64,000 bases of DNA, taken from NCBI GenBank assembly GCA_020744425.1, contig JAGMUV010000018.1, positions 682,001 through 746,000 of the forward strand. The letters run 5' to 3'. Shown piece by piece: positions 1-11,475 of the stretch (its first letter is position 1; each line of letters begins with the position of its first letter). Position numbers and translations under genes: made by a program. Origin of the DNA: Dactylonectria macrodidyma. Taxonomy: Eukaryota; Ascomycota; Sordariomycetes; Hypocreales; Nectriaceae. Below the pieces are notes generated by a model that saw only the letters and a list, made by a program, of their open reading frames with translations, searched no databases and was not told the DNA's origin.

Positions 1-1
1 T

Positions 2-706
2 TCGCTTGCGCACTGGCTTGGAGATCAGCCCTTTGACGACCGCAACTCTCCTCGAGACCACTATATTACTGCTTTCGTTACTCTCGGAGAAGGCTACCAC
101 AACTTCCATCACGAATTTCCCTCCGACTACCGCAACGCTATCGAGTGGTACCAGTACGATCCCACCAAATGGTTCATCTGGGTCTGGAAGCAAGTTGGTC
201 TTGCTTACGACCTTAAGCAATTCCGCGCCAATGAAATCGAAAAGGGCCGCGTTCAGCAGATGCAGAAGAAGCTGGACCAGAAGCGCGCCACCCTCGATTG
301 GGGTATCCCACTGGAGCAATTGCCCGTCATTTCTTGGGAGGACTTTGTAGCCGATTCAAAGAACGGCAAAGCCCTCGTTACGATCGCTGGCGTTATCCAT
401 GACATCGGCGACTTCATCAAGGACCACCCCGGCGGCAAAGCCCTCATCAACTCAGCTATTGGAAAGGATGCCACCGCAATCTTCAACGGCGGCGTTTACA
501 ACCATTCCAACGCCGCCCACAACTTACTATCAACCATGAGAGTCGGCATCCTTCGTGGCGGTTGCGAGGTCGAAGTCTGGAAGCGCGCCCAGTTCGAAAA
601 TAAGGACGTTACCTACATGAGCGACTCTGCGGGTCACCGAATCAACCGAGCCGGTTTTCAAGTCACCAGGATCGCTCAACCTGTTGCCAGTGCCGACGCT
701 GCTTGA
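2..706 (+). CDS. OLE1: Acyl-CoA delta-9 desaturase with cytochrome b5 domain, 3' part (5' end outside window)
   Basis: This is the C-terminal part of a stearoyl-CoA (delta-9) desaturase, the ER membrane enzyme that makes palmitoleate and oleate from saturated acyl-CoA. The frame is already open at base 2 and gives 234 visible codons to the TGA at 704-706; the start and first histidine boxes lie outside the window. The third histidine box, HNFHH, is at visible residues 33-37 (bases 98-112), inside the typical [12 protein letters not shown] context. It is followed by the amphipathic [11 protein letters not shown] stretch. A C-terminal cytochrome b5 domain follows, with the heme-binding HPGG at bases 425-436, the fused arrangement known for fungal Ole1, where the b5 domain supplies electrons. 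No intron is needed in the visible part. I see no defect. Confidence 0.93.
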   Translation, partial: SLAHWLGDQPFDDRNSPRDHYITAFVTLGEGYHNFHHEFPSDYRNAIEWYQYDPTKWFIWVWKQVGLAYDLKQFRANEIEKGRVQQMQKKLDQKRATLDWGIPLEQLPVISWEDFVADSKNGKALVTIAGVIHDIGDFIKDHPGGKALINSAIGKDATAIFNGGVYNHSNAAHNLLSTMRVGILRGGCEVEVWKRAQFENKDVTYMSDSAGHRINRAGFQVTRIAQPVASADAA

Positions 707-1045
707 GGCTTGGAGAAGAACGGGTACATAACGAAAGAACGAACTACATGCCGAGATTGTGCGGAATATCAACCTGAAGTTCTAATGAATGGAGTATTTG
801 TTTGGAATATTACTTGGATTTTCTAGCATTCGTCAAAACAGACAAACAATAATACCTTTCTCTGTTATGCTTTGCTCGCCTTTGATACATCTCCTAATGA
901 AGTTGCACGACTTTATTACAATCTTTAACCACTGGTCAGTCTACATACCCTCTAACGTTCATTATCCGAATCAAGCGTTTGCACAATTGAGTCTGGTAAA
1001 GACTTCTGTCATTCAATTGCTACAGAGGTCTACCAGGTAAGTTCT
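707..1045. other. Intergenic stretch between two convergent genes
   Basis: This holds the 3' flanks of the desaturase (+) and the oxidoreductase (-). It is moderately AT-rich. I see no coding signal, repeat or RNA gene in it. Confidence 0.6.
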
Positions 1046-2356
1046 TCAAGACTTGGAGGGATACTCCACGGTCTCAATACTCTCTGGGTACTCCAGGCCT
1101 CCCTGGCGACGAACCTCATCCAAGACATCCATGACGGCAATCGTCTCAGTCAGGTCCAGACGCCTGCCCTCCTTTCGACCCTCAATAATCGCCAAGCCTG
1201 CCTCATCAGCCTCCCAGAACATGCCCTGACCCTCTCCCTCTGGGTTCATGAAGTGCAAGAATCCATTGTACCAACCACTGCCCTTGCCGGGGCCGGGCTT
1301 GGGCCACTGCTTTTCCTCCACTGTTCCGTCACTGAGAACTAACTTGGTTGCACTGGGGTTCTGGGCCATGGGGAAAAGCTGTAGTTCTCCGAGCTCGCCC
1401 TGGATCCGCACGGTCGACTGGGGAGTGGGATCATTTCGGGGGCTGCCAACTCGGATAGAGGTGGTGGCGACAGCGTGGGCATCGCCACCGGCAGACTCAG
1501 CTCGAGGGAATGTTAGAATCATCGTCGTAGACTCGTCCGCGGACGTTCCCTTGTACTATGGCCATCAAGTCAACAAAAGTCGTTCTCACAGTTAATGCCG
1601 AATGGTGAATGACATACCTTCTTCATGGAAGCAAGGACCTTTGGTGCCTCGCCCGGTGCCAGGTCCTTGTAGAATACCAGGAACGGCCACGTCAAGGCGT
1701 AAACGCCAAGGTCAAGCAGTGCGCCGCCAGCAAGGTCTGGGTTTACCATACGATGTTTTCCGTCCTTGAAATTGGTCTCTGGAGACAATGCCGAGCTCAA
1801 GTCTGAGAAGACCCTATGGACGGTTCCCAGTTTCCCAGAGCTAATGACATCTCGCACGTAGTCCGTCACAGGGAAGTATCTCGTCCAGAATGCTTCCATC
1901 AAGAAAAGTCCTTTTTCTCTGGCCTTATCTACTAGAATGCGCGCTTGCTTGGCATTTACTGTGAAGGCCTTTTCGCAAAGAACATGCTTCCCGGCCTCGA
2001 GGCAGAGCATAACATTTTGGTAGTGGTGTGAGTGCGGCGTTGCGACGTAAATGATCTCGACGTTGGCATCGTTCACCAACTCCTCATACGAGCCGTAGGC
2101 CTTGGCATCGGAGGAAGCTCCGACGTCTTTGAGAAATGTCTCGGCGCGGGCAGCTGATGAAGACGAGGCAGCGGCGACGACTGTGTGCTTGAGGTTGCTG
2201 ACGCCGCGAGTGGTTGGATCAACGAGCAAATCCTTTGTGCTGTGACGTTATGAGCGGGCGGATTTGTGTTGCGGCATTAAATAGATGAACGTACAACGTC
2301 TGCGAGATTGCACCAGTTGCCAGAATACCCCATCGAATTTCGCGAGGTGCCGCCAT
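1046..2356 (-). CDS. Gfo/Idh/MocA family NAD(P)-dependent oxidoreductase (dihydrodiol/D-xylose dehydrogenase type)
   Basis: Three exons at 2295-2356, 1618-2239 and 1046-1555 (introns of 55 and 62 nt, all GT..AG) give 397 residues, typical for this family. The protein starts with a Rossmann strand, WGILATGAIS at residues 9-18, as in dimeric dihydrodiol dehydrogenases and NADP D-xylose dehydrogenases. The segment AGKHVLCEKAFT contains the usual catalytic EK pair, here EKA rather than the common EKP. The C-terminal half forms the alpha/beta substrate domain (GGALLDLGVYAL). These enzymes oxidise sugars or trans-dihydrodiols in the cytosol; the substrate cannot be read from sequence. The ATG at 2356 was chosen because the spliced first exon rebuilds the full N-terminal nucleotide-binding strand. 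The gene is intact and convergent with the desaturase. Confidence 0.88.
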
Positions 2357-3738
2357 CTTGAAGTCGTATGAATGTCTTTGGGAGTTGTAATCCTGTCGAG
2401 CGGTGATTGTAGCGTAAGATTTGATTCAGGTTCTGAGATTTGTGAAAGATGTTTCGCGTTTAGTATTGAGGGGACTGTACCACTTTAACCATACTATGGC
2501 GCCCATCGTGATGCTCAAGAGGTCCATTATTCAGCAATCGCAGTACGTAGCATTAGCTGCAGCCAATAGCTGGCAATAACACAGCCCAAAACTACTTGTC
2601 GAACACATCAAAGCCGCGAATCCGCGGTTGTGCGGAGAATGTTGCCACTTTAACCGCCTGGTTAAATGTGTGATCGTCAGTTCTAGTGGAGATCAACCAA
2701 TGGGAGTAATAATCTCGATATCGGCTTTCGGGGAACATACCGACGAATCTCTCTGAGAAGGTTTAGCTCAAGATTAGCGGCATTTGTCCGTTTCGTCATT
2801 GGGCTTCCACCGCGGAGTCGCGGACTTGACATCAAAATAGCTCATCGGTATCCACCTAGAATCGTAGTGAGAGAGAAGGTGAGTCATTCACCGAAACCAT
2901 CTTCATAGATATGCACATTGGACACGCGTATTCATGTTAGCGTTGCCGAGATAATGTAGAGATCTTGCCATTCCTTACTGACACCCTACCAGGGGCATCA
3001 TACAACCTGTGCCTTAATCCTATAGCCCTCGATCCGAAATTCTCGATGAGCTGGTGATTCCACTGCCCTCGATACTTGAGTGGTTTCTAGCAAAGGAATT
3101 TCAGGATCACGCAATGCATAAAATAGATAGCTACTCTGACTACAATTGGTCAACGAAATAGTTTACTACTCGGGGAAAGCGGATTTCATTTAGGTAGCAT
3201 CGACAGTGTTGGCTTCGAAACCGGCCTTCGAGGCTCAAACTAAAAGTGTCGAAGGATTTTTCTCGTGCTTTATATGACTTGGGTTGAATTCTAAGCTGTG
3301 CAAAGTTTTGGACCGTCAAGTCGTTGACCTTTAGCTCTAGCAATTTTGTTTCCCTGAAATATCCTCAGCTTCACTGTCAACAGCAACCGAGGTACCTGGG
3401 TAGGCACAGAAATGATAAATGAGACAAAATCGGCAGTCAACTAATACTCGCAGTCGGTGAATCTACGTGGTGTTGATATGATGTGAGCCGCAACAATTCT
3501 CTAGAGCAAGTTGATAATCAACTACCACGGCACCCTTGATCCGATATCTGAACCTGGCTATGTAATCGTGCATTAGTTACAGTTGACTTGCCCGATGTGA
3601 TCCTAGAGACAGAGGAGAAGAGTTGACTCATCTGCTTTATCATTGAAAGGTTATCGCGCTCGTCGTCGGCAACAGGTCTCTACTCTTTGTCATCTCCCCG
3701 CACCCCGCATTTGAACTCTCGCTATCCCGGCGACGGCC
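2357..3738. other. Intergenic region
   Basis: About 1.4 kb between divergent genes. The only open stretch (67 codons on the minus strand, 3140-3343) resembles no family and has no splice or promoter support. No repeats or RNA genes were recognised. The right part leads into the promoter of the GH43 gene. Confidence 0.5.
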
Positions 3739-3745
3739 GGCTAAA
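3739..3745 (+). promoter_or_regulatory. GGCTAAA box, XlnR/Xyr1-type activator site (distal)
   Basis: GGCTAAA lies 316 bases before the chosen start codon of the GH43 gene, in CGGCCGGCTAAAGTCC. GGCTAAA is the described XlnR/Xyr1 binding core of xylanolytic promoters. A 7-base match alone is weak, but there is a second copy closer to the gene. Confidence 0.5.
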
Positions 3746-3887
3746 GTCCAACTCGTCCGATTCTAGCGGAAAGACGGGACGATGGGTAAATGACGTACAA
3801 CCGCGCCTGTGAGAATGCATTCTTCTACGAAACTACGAGAAATGCAATAGAAACAACGTCAAGATCGACAACAAGGTCATCACTCGC

Positions 3888-3894
3888 GGCTAAA
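3888..3894 (+). promoter_or_regulatory. GGCTAAA box, XlnR/Xyr1-type activator site (proximal)
   Basis: A second GGCTAAA, same strand, 167 bases before the GH43 start and 149 bases after the first. Together the pair suggests xylan-inducible control of the downstream gene. Confidence 0.55.
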
Positions 3895-4054
3895 GGTTAT
3901 ACGGGAAAAAACGAAAGCGAGAGCGAAGGCGGGGAGACTTCCATTCACTCATAATGCAAGCCTATACCTATAAGTTCCACTTCTTAGACTGAGTACGCAG
4001 GGAACGTCCATGTGTGATGGTGTATGGAAACGTCCAGAGACACATACTTTCTCC

Positions 4055-5857
4055 ATGTTATTATCCCACATTTCCTGGTTAGCTTGGGCGATGAGTGCCC
4101 TACCGGTGGGTGCGGCAAGCCGCAAGTTTTCGAACCCCATCCTGCCCGGGTTCAATCCAGACCCTAGCTGCACCTTTGTACCTGAATGGGACAACACCTT
4201 CTTCTGCACCACTTCCTCGTTTCTGACTTTCCCTGGTGCACCGGTCTGGGCAAGCAAAGATCTCGTCAACTGGAAGTTTGCCAGCCACGCCGTCAACCGC
4301 GCCGACCAGGTGCCTGAGCTGTATAGAAATAGCCAACAAAGCGAGGGAATATGGGCATCGACAATACGGTATCACGATGGCCTCTTCTACCTGATCACGT
4401 CTTATGTATCTTGGTATGAGGCCTGGGGTCCCAAGATCCTGCTTTTTACGACGAAAGACCCATACGACGATGATGCGTGGAGCGACCCTGTCCATATAGA
4501 GAACCCAGAGAACGAGATTGATCCAGACCTCTTCTGGGACGACGATGGAAAGGTGTACATGTCAGTCGCGAGGGGAATCTTCATCCACGAGGTCGACCTC
4601 GCCAAGGGATCTGTTTTGAAGACCTTCACGGTTTGGAGCGGCACTGGTGACCGCAATCCTGAAGGCCCTAAGCTGTACAAGAAAGATGGATACTATTACC
4701 TCTCCATTAGCCAGGGAGGTACAGAAACGAACCACTCTGCAGTCATTTCTCGCGCCACCAGCATCGAGGGTCCGTACGAAGGATATGAAGGAAACCCCAT
4801 ATTGACCGCCAAAGACACGGATTCGTTTTTCCAGACCATCGGTCATACGGACTTCTTCCAGGATGCATCAGGCAACTGGTGGTGTGTTGCACTTGGAACG
4901 AGATCTGGGCCTGAGTGGGAAGTATATCCCATGGGTCGAGAGGCGGTGCTGGCCCCGATGACCTGGGAGAAGGGTGAATGGCCGGTGATCGATCAGATCG
5001 AAGGCATCATGCATGGGCCTCTGCCTCGAGTCAACAAGAAGGTCCCTGGCGACGGTGTTTGGGCTACAGATGGCGATCGGGTGGACTTTAAGCCCGGTTC
5101 TAAAATTCCTCGACATTTTCTGTATTGGCGCCCGCCTAAGACCTCTCTCTTCACCGTGTCACCACCTGGACATCCAAATACGCTGCGAATTTCGCCTTCC
5201 AGAGTCAACTTGACCACGGACAGCCAGTTTGAGCCAAAGACCGATGGTTTTGCTCTCATTTCGCGCAAGCAGTCCAGCTCCATCTTCAGCTTCGCCGTTG
5301 ACGTTTCATTTGAGCCTAAGGATGCCGACGAGGAGGCCGGCTTGACGGTGTTCCTAACTCAGTACCAGCATATTGACATCAGCATCATCAAGGGGCATAA
5401 ATCTGGGTTGAAGCTCAAGTTTTTTGTCGAAGCCTCTGGAAAGCCAGGCACCACTGTGCCAGAGACAAAGACGATTGACGTCCCAACACACTGGCTTCAT
5501 AAAGCTATTAGACTCAGCATATCGGCGAATAAGGATTCGTACTATGTGCTATCTGCTGCATCCACCAGTAGTGCGCATAAACAGGTCGAATTGGGAAAAG
5601 TGAGCGCAGAGGTTGTTTCTGGCGGATCTGGCCCGTTCCACGGTGAGTAAACATTGCGTGCCCTACGTCGATTTGCATGCTTCACCTTCATATTGAATAT
5701 TTGACTGACGACATTTGGCATTACAGGAACCTTGCTTGGAGCATACGCGACCAACAACGGCGGGGATGGTCAAACTCCGGCGTATTTTAGCCGATGGAGA
5801 TACAAGCCCATCAGCCAGGAAATCGAAGAGGGCGTATATGAGCAAGTTGAGACATGA
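4055..5857 (+). CDS. Secreted glycoside hydrolase family 43 (beta-xylosidase / arabinofuranosidase type)
   Basis: Two exons, 4055-5642 and 5727-5857, separated by an 84-nt GTGAGT..ACAG intron, encode 572 residues. An in-frame ATG exists at 4010, but the one at 4055 begins a good signal peptide (hydrophobic residues 2-20, cut near GAAS). The five-bladed propeller signature of GH43 is complete: the general-base Asp in PGFNPDPS (about D35), the pKa-modulating Asp in NEIDPDLFWDDDG (about D156), and the acid Glu in NPEGPKLYK (about E203). After about residue 330 there is a beta-sandwich domain as in fungal GH43 xylosidases. The expected role is removal of xylose or arabinose from xylan outside the cell. 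Two GGCTAAA boxes upstream fit xylan induction. Exact specificity cannot be decided here. Confidence 0.92.
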
Positions 5858-6102
5858 TGCATTGTATGTGAGAGATCTGTACTCAAAAGCAGTACTTTTG
5901 AGTTTCGAATATTACAATCTATCTTGATGTGACGAGAATATTCTACGATCCGAAAAGAAGTCATGCAGGTGAATGGGAAATCAATGAATAATACCTCTTG
6001 CTCCCGTTCACTAATTGCTGATGCAAAGTGACACGTAGCTTATGTCAATACCGTTGATATAATTAACGCTTCAAGATCTAATCCGGGAAACGGCTGACTT
6101 AA

Positions 6103-9100
6103 TCAATTTTTCTCTGTGATGAAAGGCCGCCTTGTAGTTCTGAGCTGAACCTGAGTCCATCCATCAGACTCATTCGTGTTTCCTGCCAGTCTCCTCATCC
6201 GAGCTAGCGGCTTAAGCTTCAGTGATGCCTGATATCTGAATGATGGCGCCAAGCAGACCTGTCCGTCATTAAGCAAGTCCCACGGGTCTGCGAGAAATAT
6301 TATCTTTGGATGGCCCCGCACTTCGGATATGTGGGCCAACACTGCAATGTGCCTGAATGGGCTGCCTGACAACTCGGGTTCTGTCTTTCTGAGGACCGAG
6401 TAGCAGCGGGCCTACGTTCCGTTAAATCAACATCGAACAAATAGAGCATTGAAGTGGTTTCTCAGTTCGTGGCTTACCCGATTGAGTTCATCTGCCGAGA
6501 AGTTGAATTTCGTTGGTGCTACTTGACGCGTTGTCTTGATATCGATGTGGTAGATCAGGTTGCTGTGTCCCTGTGGCCGACCAGGAATGCCCTCAAGCCG
6601 AGAGAGAAGGGCAGTGAAGTGCCCCTCATGGTCAGTGAAAGTAAAAACCGAAGTGCCTGGGAGCCTGGACTGTTTGTTTGCCCACATGGCCTCTGGTTCA
6701 TATCGGTTGCCCAGTACTTGTTCCAGGATATCCGAGACCTGAGAAGAGTTAGCAAGACCCGTGCTAGTGATCTTGAAGGGGAAGCCAGAGGTTGCACTTA
6801 CAATCATCTCCCCAACATCACTGTCAAATGTCGCCAGCCCCTTAAACCGATCGAAAAATGTGAGTTCTGGCAACGTTCCAACGATAGAATGGTCTCTCTC
6901 GGCAAACTTGAGATCCCTCAGCGTACTTCGCATCGCCGCCAGAGTCACGGGCGACAGTGATGCTTGAACTGATGACGGCTGATTGATGCCTCCCTCTTGA
7001 TATGTAGACTTCTCCTTCTCCTCCTTGACGATGTTTTTCTCGACGCTACTCGACACTGACGGCAAGAATCGCGTTTGACGAAGGATCCGAGCGAAGCGTG
7101 AGAGGTTCTCTTTCTGTGGTTGGTCTCTCTTTTCTTCTCCCGGATCATACTCTTCTTCGTCACTGTTCTCGTCCATTTCTTCCCCGAGTGCTATATGTTC
7201 GGCGAGCGGAGCGATTCCTCTTGCCTCGAACAAGGCCTCGATCCTGTTGATGCTACCCGTCAACACCACGTTTATGAGATCTCGATGTTCAGCAGGTATG
7301 TTGAAGAATTGTCTCAACTGGTCTGACAACTCCGACGGGTTGTCCTCAGCTTCGTAGCTGGTTCGGAGATATATGCGAAAGTCACCCGCATAGTCGCACT
7401 CGAGAAAAGCCACGCCTTCAGTGAGTGTGCTTTGCACCTGCCTGAGGGATACAGGCGCTCGCCAATATTGAATGACTTTTGAGGCGAGGTGGACCTCGAC
7501 CTTGCGGAAGCATTTGAGGATCTGGTCATCAGTGCGCTTGGTTTTTGGAATCAGCCTGCCAGATATTAGTTGACAATGGTCATGTAGGAGTAGTTTATGA
7601 GATGGCATACCGAACGAAGTAGTCGCTTCGCGCTCGGTATCGTTGTGTGAGGTCCTGAGAAAAACTGATATCCCCATGTGCCTCCGTAACACTTGTCGCC
7701 ACTTCGCTCAAAAGGCGGGTTTGAAGTCCAAGAGCGACAAGAAAATTCTGAATACTCAACACAGTGTCAACAGTCAGGCCAAGCACTGGCAAAATGTACT
7801 GAAAATGGTCCTTGAACGCTGGCCGATCCGCGATGAGCCAAGGCTTCTCGTCGTTGACGGACACCAGGTATTCGTACGGCTCAGTTTCGGGCTTGGTAAC
7901 AATGGGAAACATGGCGATGCCTTTCAGTTTGTCGATCTGTTCGGTAGTGATGTTGCTGTATAGTAGATGTTTGGAGAATGCCAGAAAGATCTTTGAGATG
8001 TGTGCTGTTGTGTGGCCGGGAAGTATCAATTCCGCCTCCTTCATGATGTGCTTGACCCCCGAATTTTCAATAAGCAAATAGTTCCGGAACAGAACCTCAC
8101 TCTCTGGGTATAACTTCTCGAGCCTCAAGGAACGAGTCAGCCAAGGTTCCCCCTTCCAGACGCATTTCTCTGTCGGGACCCATATTGGTTTGGAGGTCTT
8201 GTTTTCGGGCACATATACGAGAGACTCTTCCTGGAACGCTTGCCTGAAGTAGAATAAGTATATATCAGTTTCAGATTGAGTGAAAGAACCTACCGGAGCA
8301 TTTGCGCGTCTTCCATGCCTTTGATTTGGAGCTCTCGATACAGATGACGAATCGTATCCAGGCTGATTTCCTCCGCTTTGTCTGGTATGGCTGCGCCACG
8401 GAGACACTGTAGGTAAAAACGAAGGTTGGCATCAACACCAACACCCAAGCACGTAAGAGGGTTGCGCCACCTAGGATCCTCGGGTTCAGGTATCAGGAGC
8501 AAGGGGGCTAGGCCTTCGACGGGTTTGACCAGTGCTGCGGGCGGCCTGTACGTGTCCTTGATTGCAACAAGTTCCGAAGTGCCTGAGCATTTGACTGGCT
8601 TCGACTTTAAAAGGCTAATCAAGTTCCGCCGGGAGTCGATCGTGAGATATCGGTAATTGCTTGTGTCGATTTTGGGATCAAGATAGGATTGGTAATAATC
8701 CCAGCCGTCTCTGAGGATTACCAAACACTCTGAGGTGAGGGCACCGTCCATCAATATCTGGAAATCAGGATGGATGATGCTGTCATCCCTATGGCCGGGA
8801 TAGTCAGCCATGAGTCGCGGATAGATGGGGATATCCAATTGCTCTTCTAGGAACTGCATCCATTTTGCATTCTTTCCGCGTGCTCCCTCTGTATATAAAG
8901 GGTGGAGAAACCCGCGAGAAGAGCACTTTGGTAGGAGTTTGCTAGCAGATGATGGCATACTCGAATGCATGTAGATGGACGAGTGTCGAAGGCACCGTCC
9001 GTCTTCTGTAGCCATCCATATGTCGTGATCATGACGGATATTACCGAGCACCTTGAATCGGAATTCCGCATGCGACACCAAAATCTCTGGCGACGGAGGG

Positions 9101-10936
9101 GAATCGTGAAACTGGTAGCTTCTATGGGCATTGTCGATTGCGTTGAGGATATCCTCGTCGCGATATTCCTTAACTCCTAGCGTCGTGAAGAACTTGCGGC
9201 GGACAGAATCGCTCGCAGCGTCTGGGTCGACCACCTGGATATCGATCCTTTCCGGAATGGAAGAATCGCCGCCGAAGCGCTTGGCGAAGAAGATGGCCCC
9301 AGCTGCTGGTTTCACCCACTTTCCTGAGCGAAGAGGGATGAGGTTCAAAGACTGGCGGTGCCAGTGAGACATGGCTTCAATGGTCTGACAGAATTGGGCG
9401 TGCCACGCCTTGTCCCTGTTTTTGAAGAACGCTGTCGGGTTCATCTCGAGCTCGTTCCTGAGGCCTTCTAGGAAAGTCTGCTGTGTCATGGCGACTAAGC
9501 CAAGTTGCCTGAGAGGGACCTGCTCAGCCTCTGAGTACTGGTTGGACAGAGAATTGTAGGCATGTGCTGCCACAAATGGTTTTCCTGTGTGATCACAATA
9601 TGACTTAGGGATGAGCGTAATCTCACTCGGCGGTCGAAAATCTCCCGTCTGCGTCTCTACGATGGCGGTAGCTTTGAGCTGCTCAATGATTCCATCACGG
9701 AATCCACTTAGCGCCGAGGAAACCAAAGGCTGCGCTGGGATAAAGTGCACCAATGACCGCCGGAGCTTCGTTGAGAGGCTGCTCATATGCACCATGGCCT
9801 CTACGTATGCAGTTTCTGCAGCTTCCAGTAAGGCTTGGTTCCAGGCAGAGTCTGCGGTAATGTCCTCTCGGGTCGCGGGAAGCAGGAAGTCTGCCTGCAA
9901 TAAGAACTGTTTCCTGTATTAATTTGGTGTTGGAAGCCGGCATGGGAGGTTTGTAACTTACGTTGAAGCCATAATCGCGAATGGGCAGGAAAGCGTACAC
10001 ACTTTGTCTCTCCACAAGCGGCTCCGTCTTGTCTTTCGAAAGCGGGAATGCAATCACAATCTCGGAACTGGTGATGCCTGGTCGCCGCTCTTCCATTGGT
10101 AGATCATTGACCTGGTGTCGCCACACAAAGTAGTTGCTTTCCGCCCGGTCCTTCTTTAGCGTCATCATGGCCGGGTTCGTCGGTGGACGGTCCCCTCGAC
10201 TGAGAACGGTTTTGAAGTTACTTGGACTGAGGAAACCGTTGTCGACCCTTAATGAAAGCTTGCGAAGTCTTCGAAGAAACAGCAGAATCCGAGGGTCGTA
10301 GCTCTGTAGCTCATCGATGATGGCCTGCTGATTACAATTATCGGATAACTTGAGCAGAATACTCGTCCACCCCTTCTTCTTGCGCTCGGGGAATTCATGC
10401 CACACGGGCGCAATCATGCCGAGATGTGCATCGCGGTCGAACTTGAACGAGTAGTGACCCGAGTTGATGTACACGGTTGAGGCGACTTTGAAGACGGCCT
10501 TGAAACCGATGCCTTTTTCGCCGACGAAGCCCGACGACTTGTTCTGACCGCCCTTGGTGCTCATGCAGATGCGGCAGATGGCTTCGATGTGCTTCTTCTC
10601 GAAGCCGCGCTCGTTGCAATCTATTCTGACCTTGCCTGGCGAGTACGAGATGCAGAGTGTGGGCTCGTCAACATTGTAAGTGTTGTCGTCGGCATTTTGG
10701 ATTAGTTCCAGTAAGAAATGCGTTGCGGTTTGATACAGATCGTGAGAGAGGCTAGTATGCATTAGTGATCAAATCGACTGGCGGCACTGGAATCCTAACA
10801 TTCTGAGCGCAGCTTCCAGGTCAGTGGCATTATTCCCAACTTGATCAGGTCCATCGCCGAGACCTTTGTCAAGGCGAATCCGTCGGATATGCTTCTCGGC
10901 CTCCTCTACCGACTGAGGGAAGTCGCCGTCTGCCAT
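6103..10936 (-). CDS. Large GHKL (HATPase_c)-DUF3883 protein, sacsin / NO VEIN type
   Basis: Seven exons (10800-10936, 9962-10751, 8294-9906, 7611-8243, 6802-7555, 6478-6738, 6103-6411) join in frame across six introns of 48, 55, 50, 55, 63 and 66 nt to give 1,498 residues. Near the N-terminus is an Hsp90-like ATP site: HFLLELIQNADDNTY (catalytic E61, N65), then VRIDCNERGF and GFVGEKGIGFKAVF (residues 120-133). The middle holds no domain I can name. The last 190 residues match a DUF3883 nuclease-like fold: YHIDIKTT resembles the E-x-K core and IIFLADPWDLL resembles the closing strand; it is interrupted by the last intron. Architecture matches plant NO VEIN and related bacterial proteins; the fungal function is not known. 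The 63-nt fifth intron is in-frame, so readthrough is possible. An ATG at 10987 would add 17 residues. Confidence 0.85.
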
Positions 10937-11475
10937 ACTGTGTGTCGCGGCTCCAAAACTGAAGAATTTGGAAAAGATAAAGTCCAACAGGCTGAGAATC
11001 CTAAGTTACTCATGTGGCGCTCTTGTCGTGTTTTATTTCAGCGACAAGGCAGCAACATGATTTTCATTCGCTGGAGTCTGCCTTTCTTGGGCTCACTGTT
11101 ATCGGGCGCTGGGCAGTTTCATGCACTGCCGCATTCTGTGGACGCTAACTTTGAACAACAAGGCAGTTATTGGTTCACCACAGAGTCCTACGTTTCGGCT
11201 GTGTGACGAGAATGGGCGGGGCAATAATTGCCCGTCTGACCCATTGCACCTTAAAAGAAAATAAAATGCAATAGCAAGTATGAATGATGAGATGGGTTAG
11301 CCCAATGGTTCCTAAATCTACCTTGTTTCGGCGATGTTGTATTGTTCTAATCACGGGCTCCTTAATAATTCACCATCAACAAGGACAATAAGCTGGTATT
11401 CAATGCAACCATAGCTTTAGGAGGGGTACATTGCCTCAAGTTCGATTAAAGCCGATGAAAAATCAACCATCGACT
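10937..11475. other. Intergenic region
   Basis: This is the upstream flank of the GHKL protein gene and the 3' flank of the lyase-like gene. A 121-codon plus-strand frame at 10841-11206 overlaps the GHKL first exon and has no family resemblance. Nothing else is seen. Confidence 0.5.
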
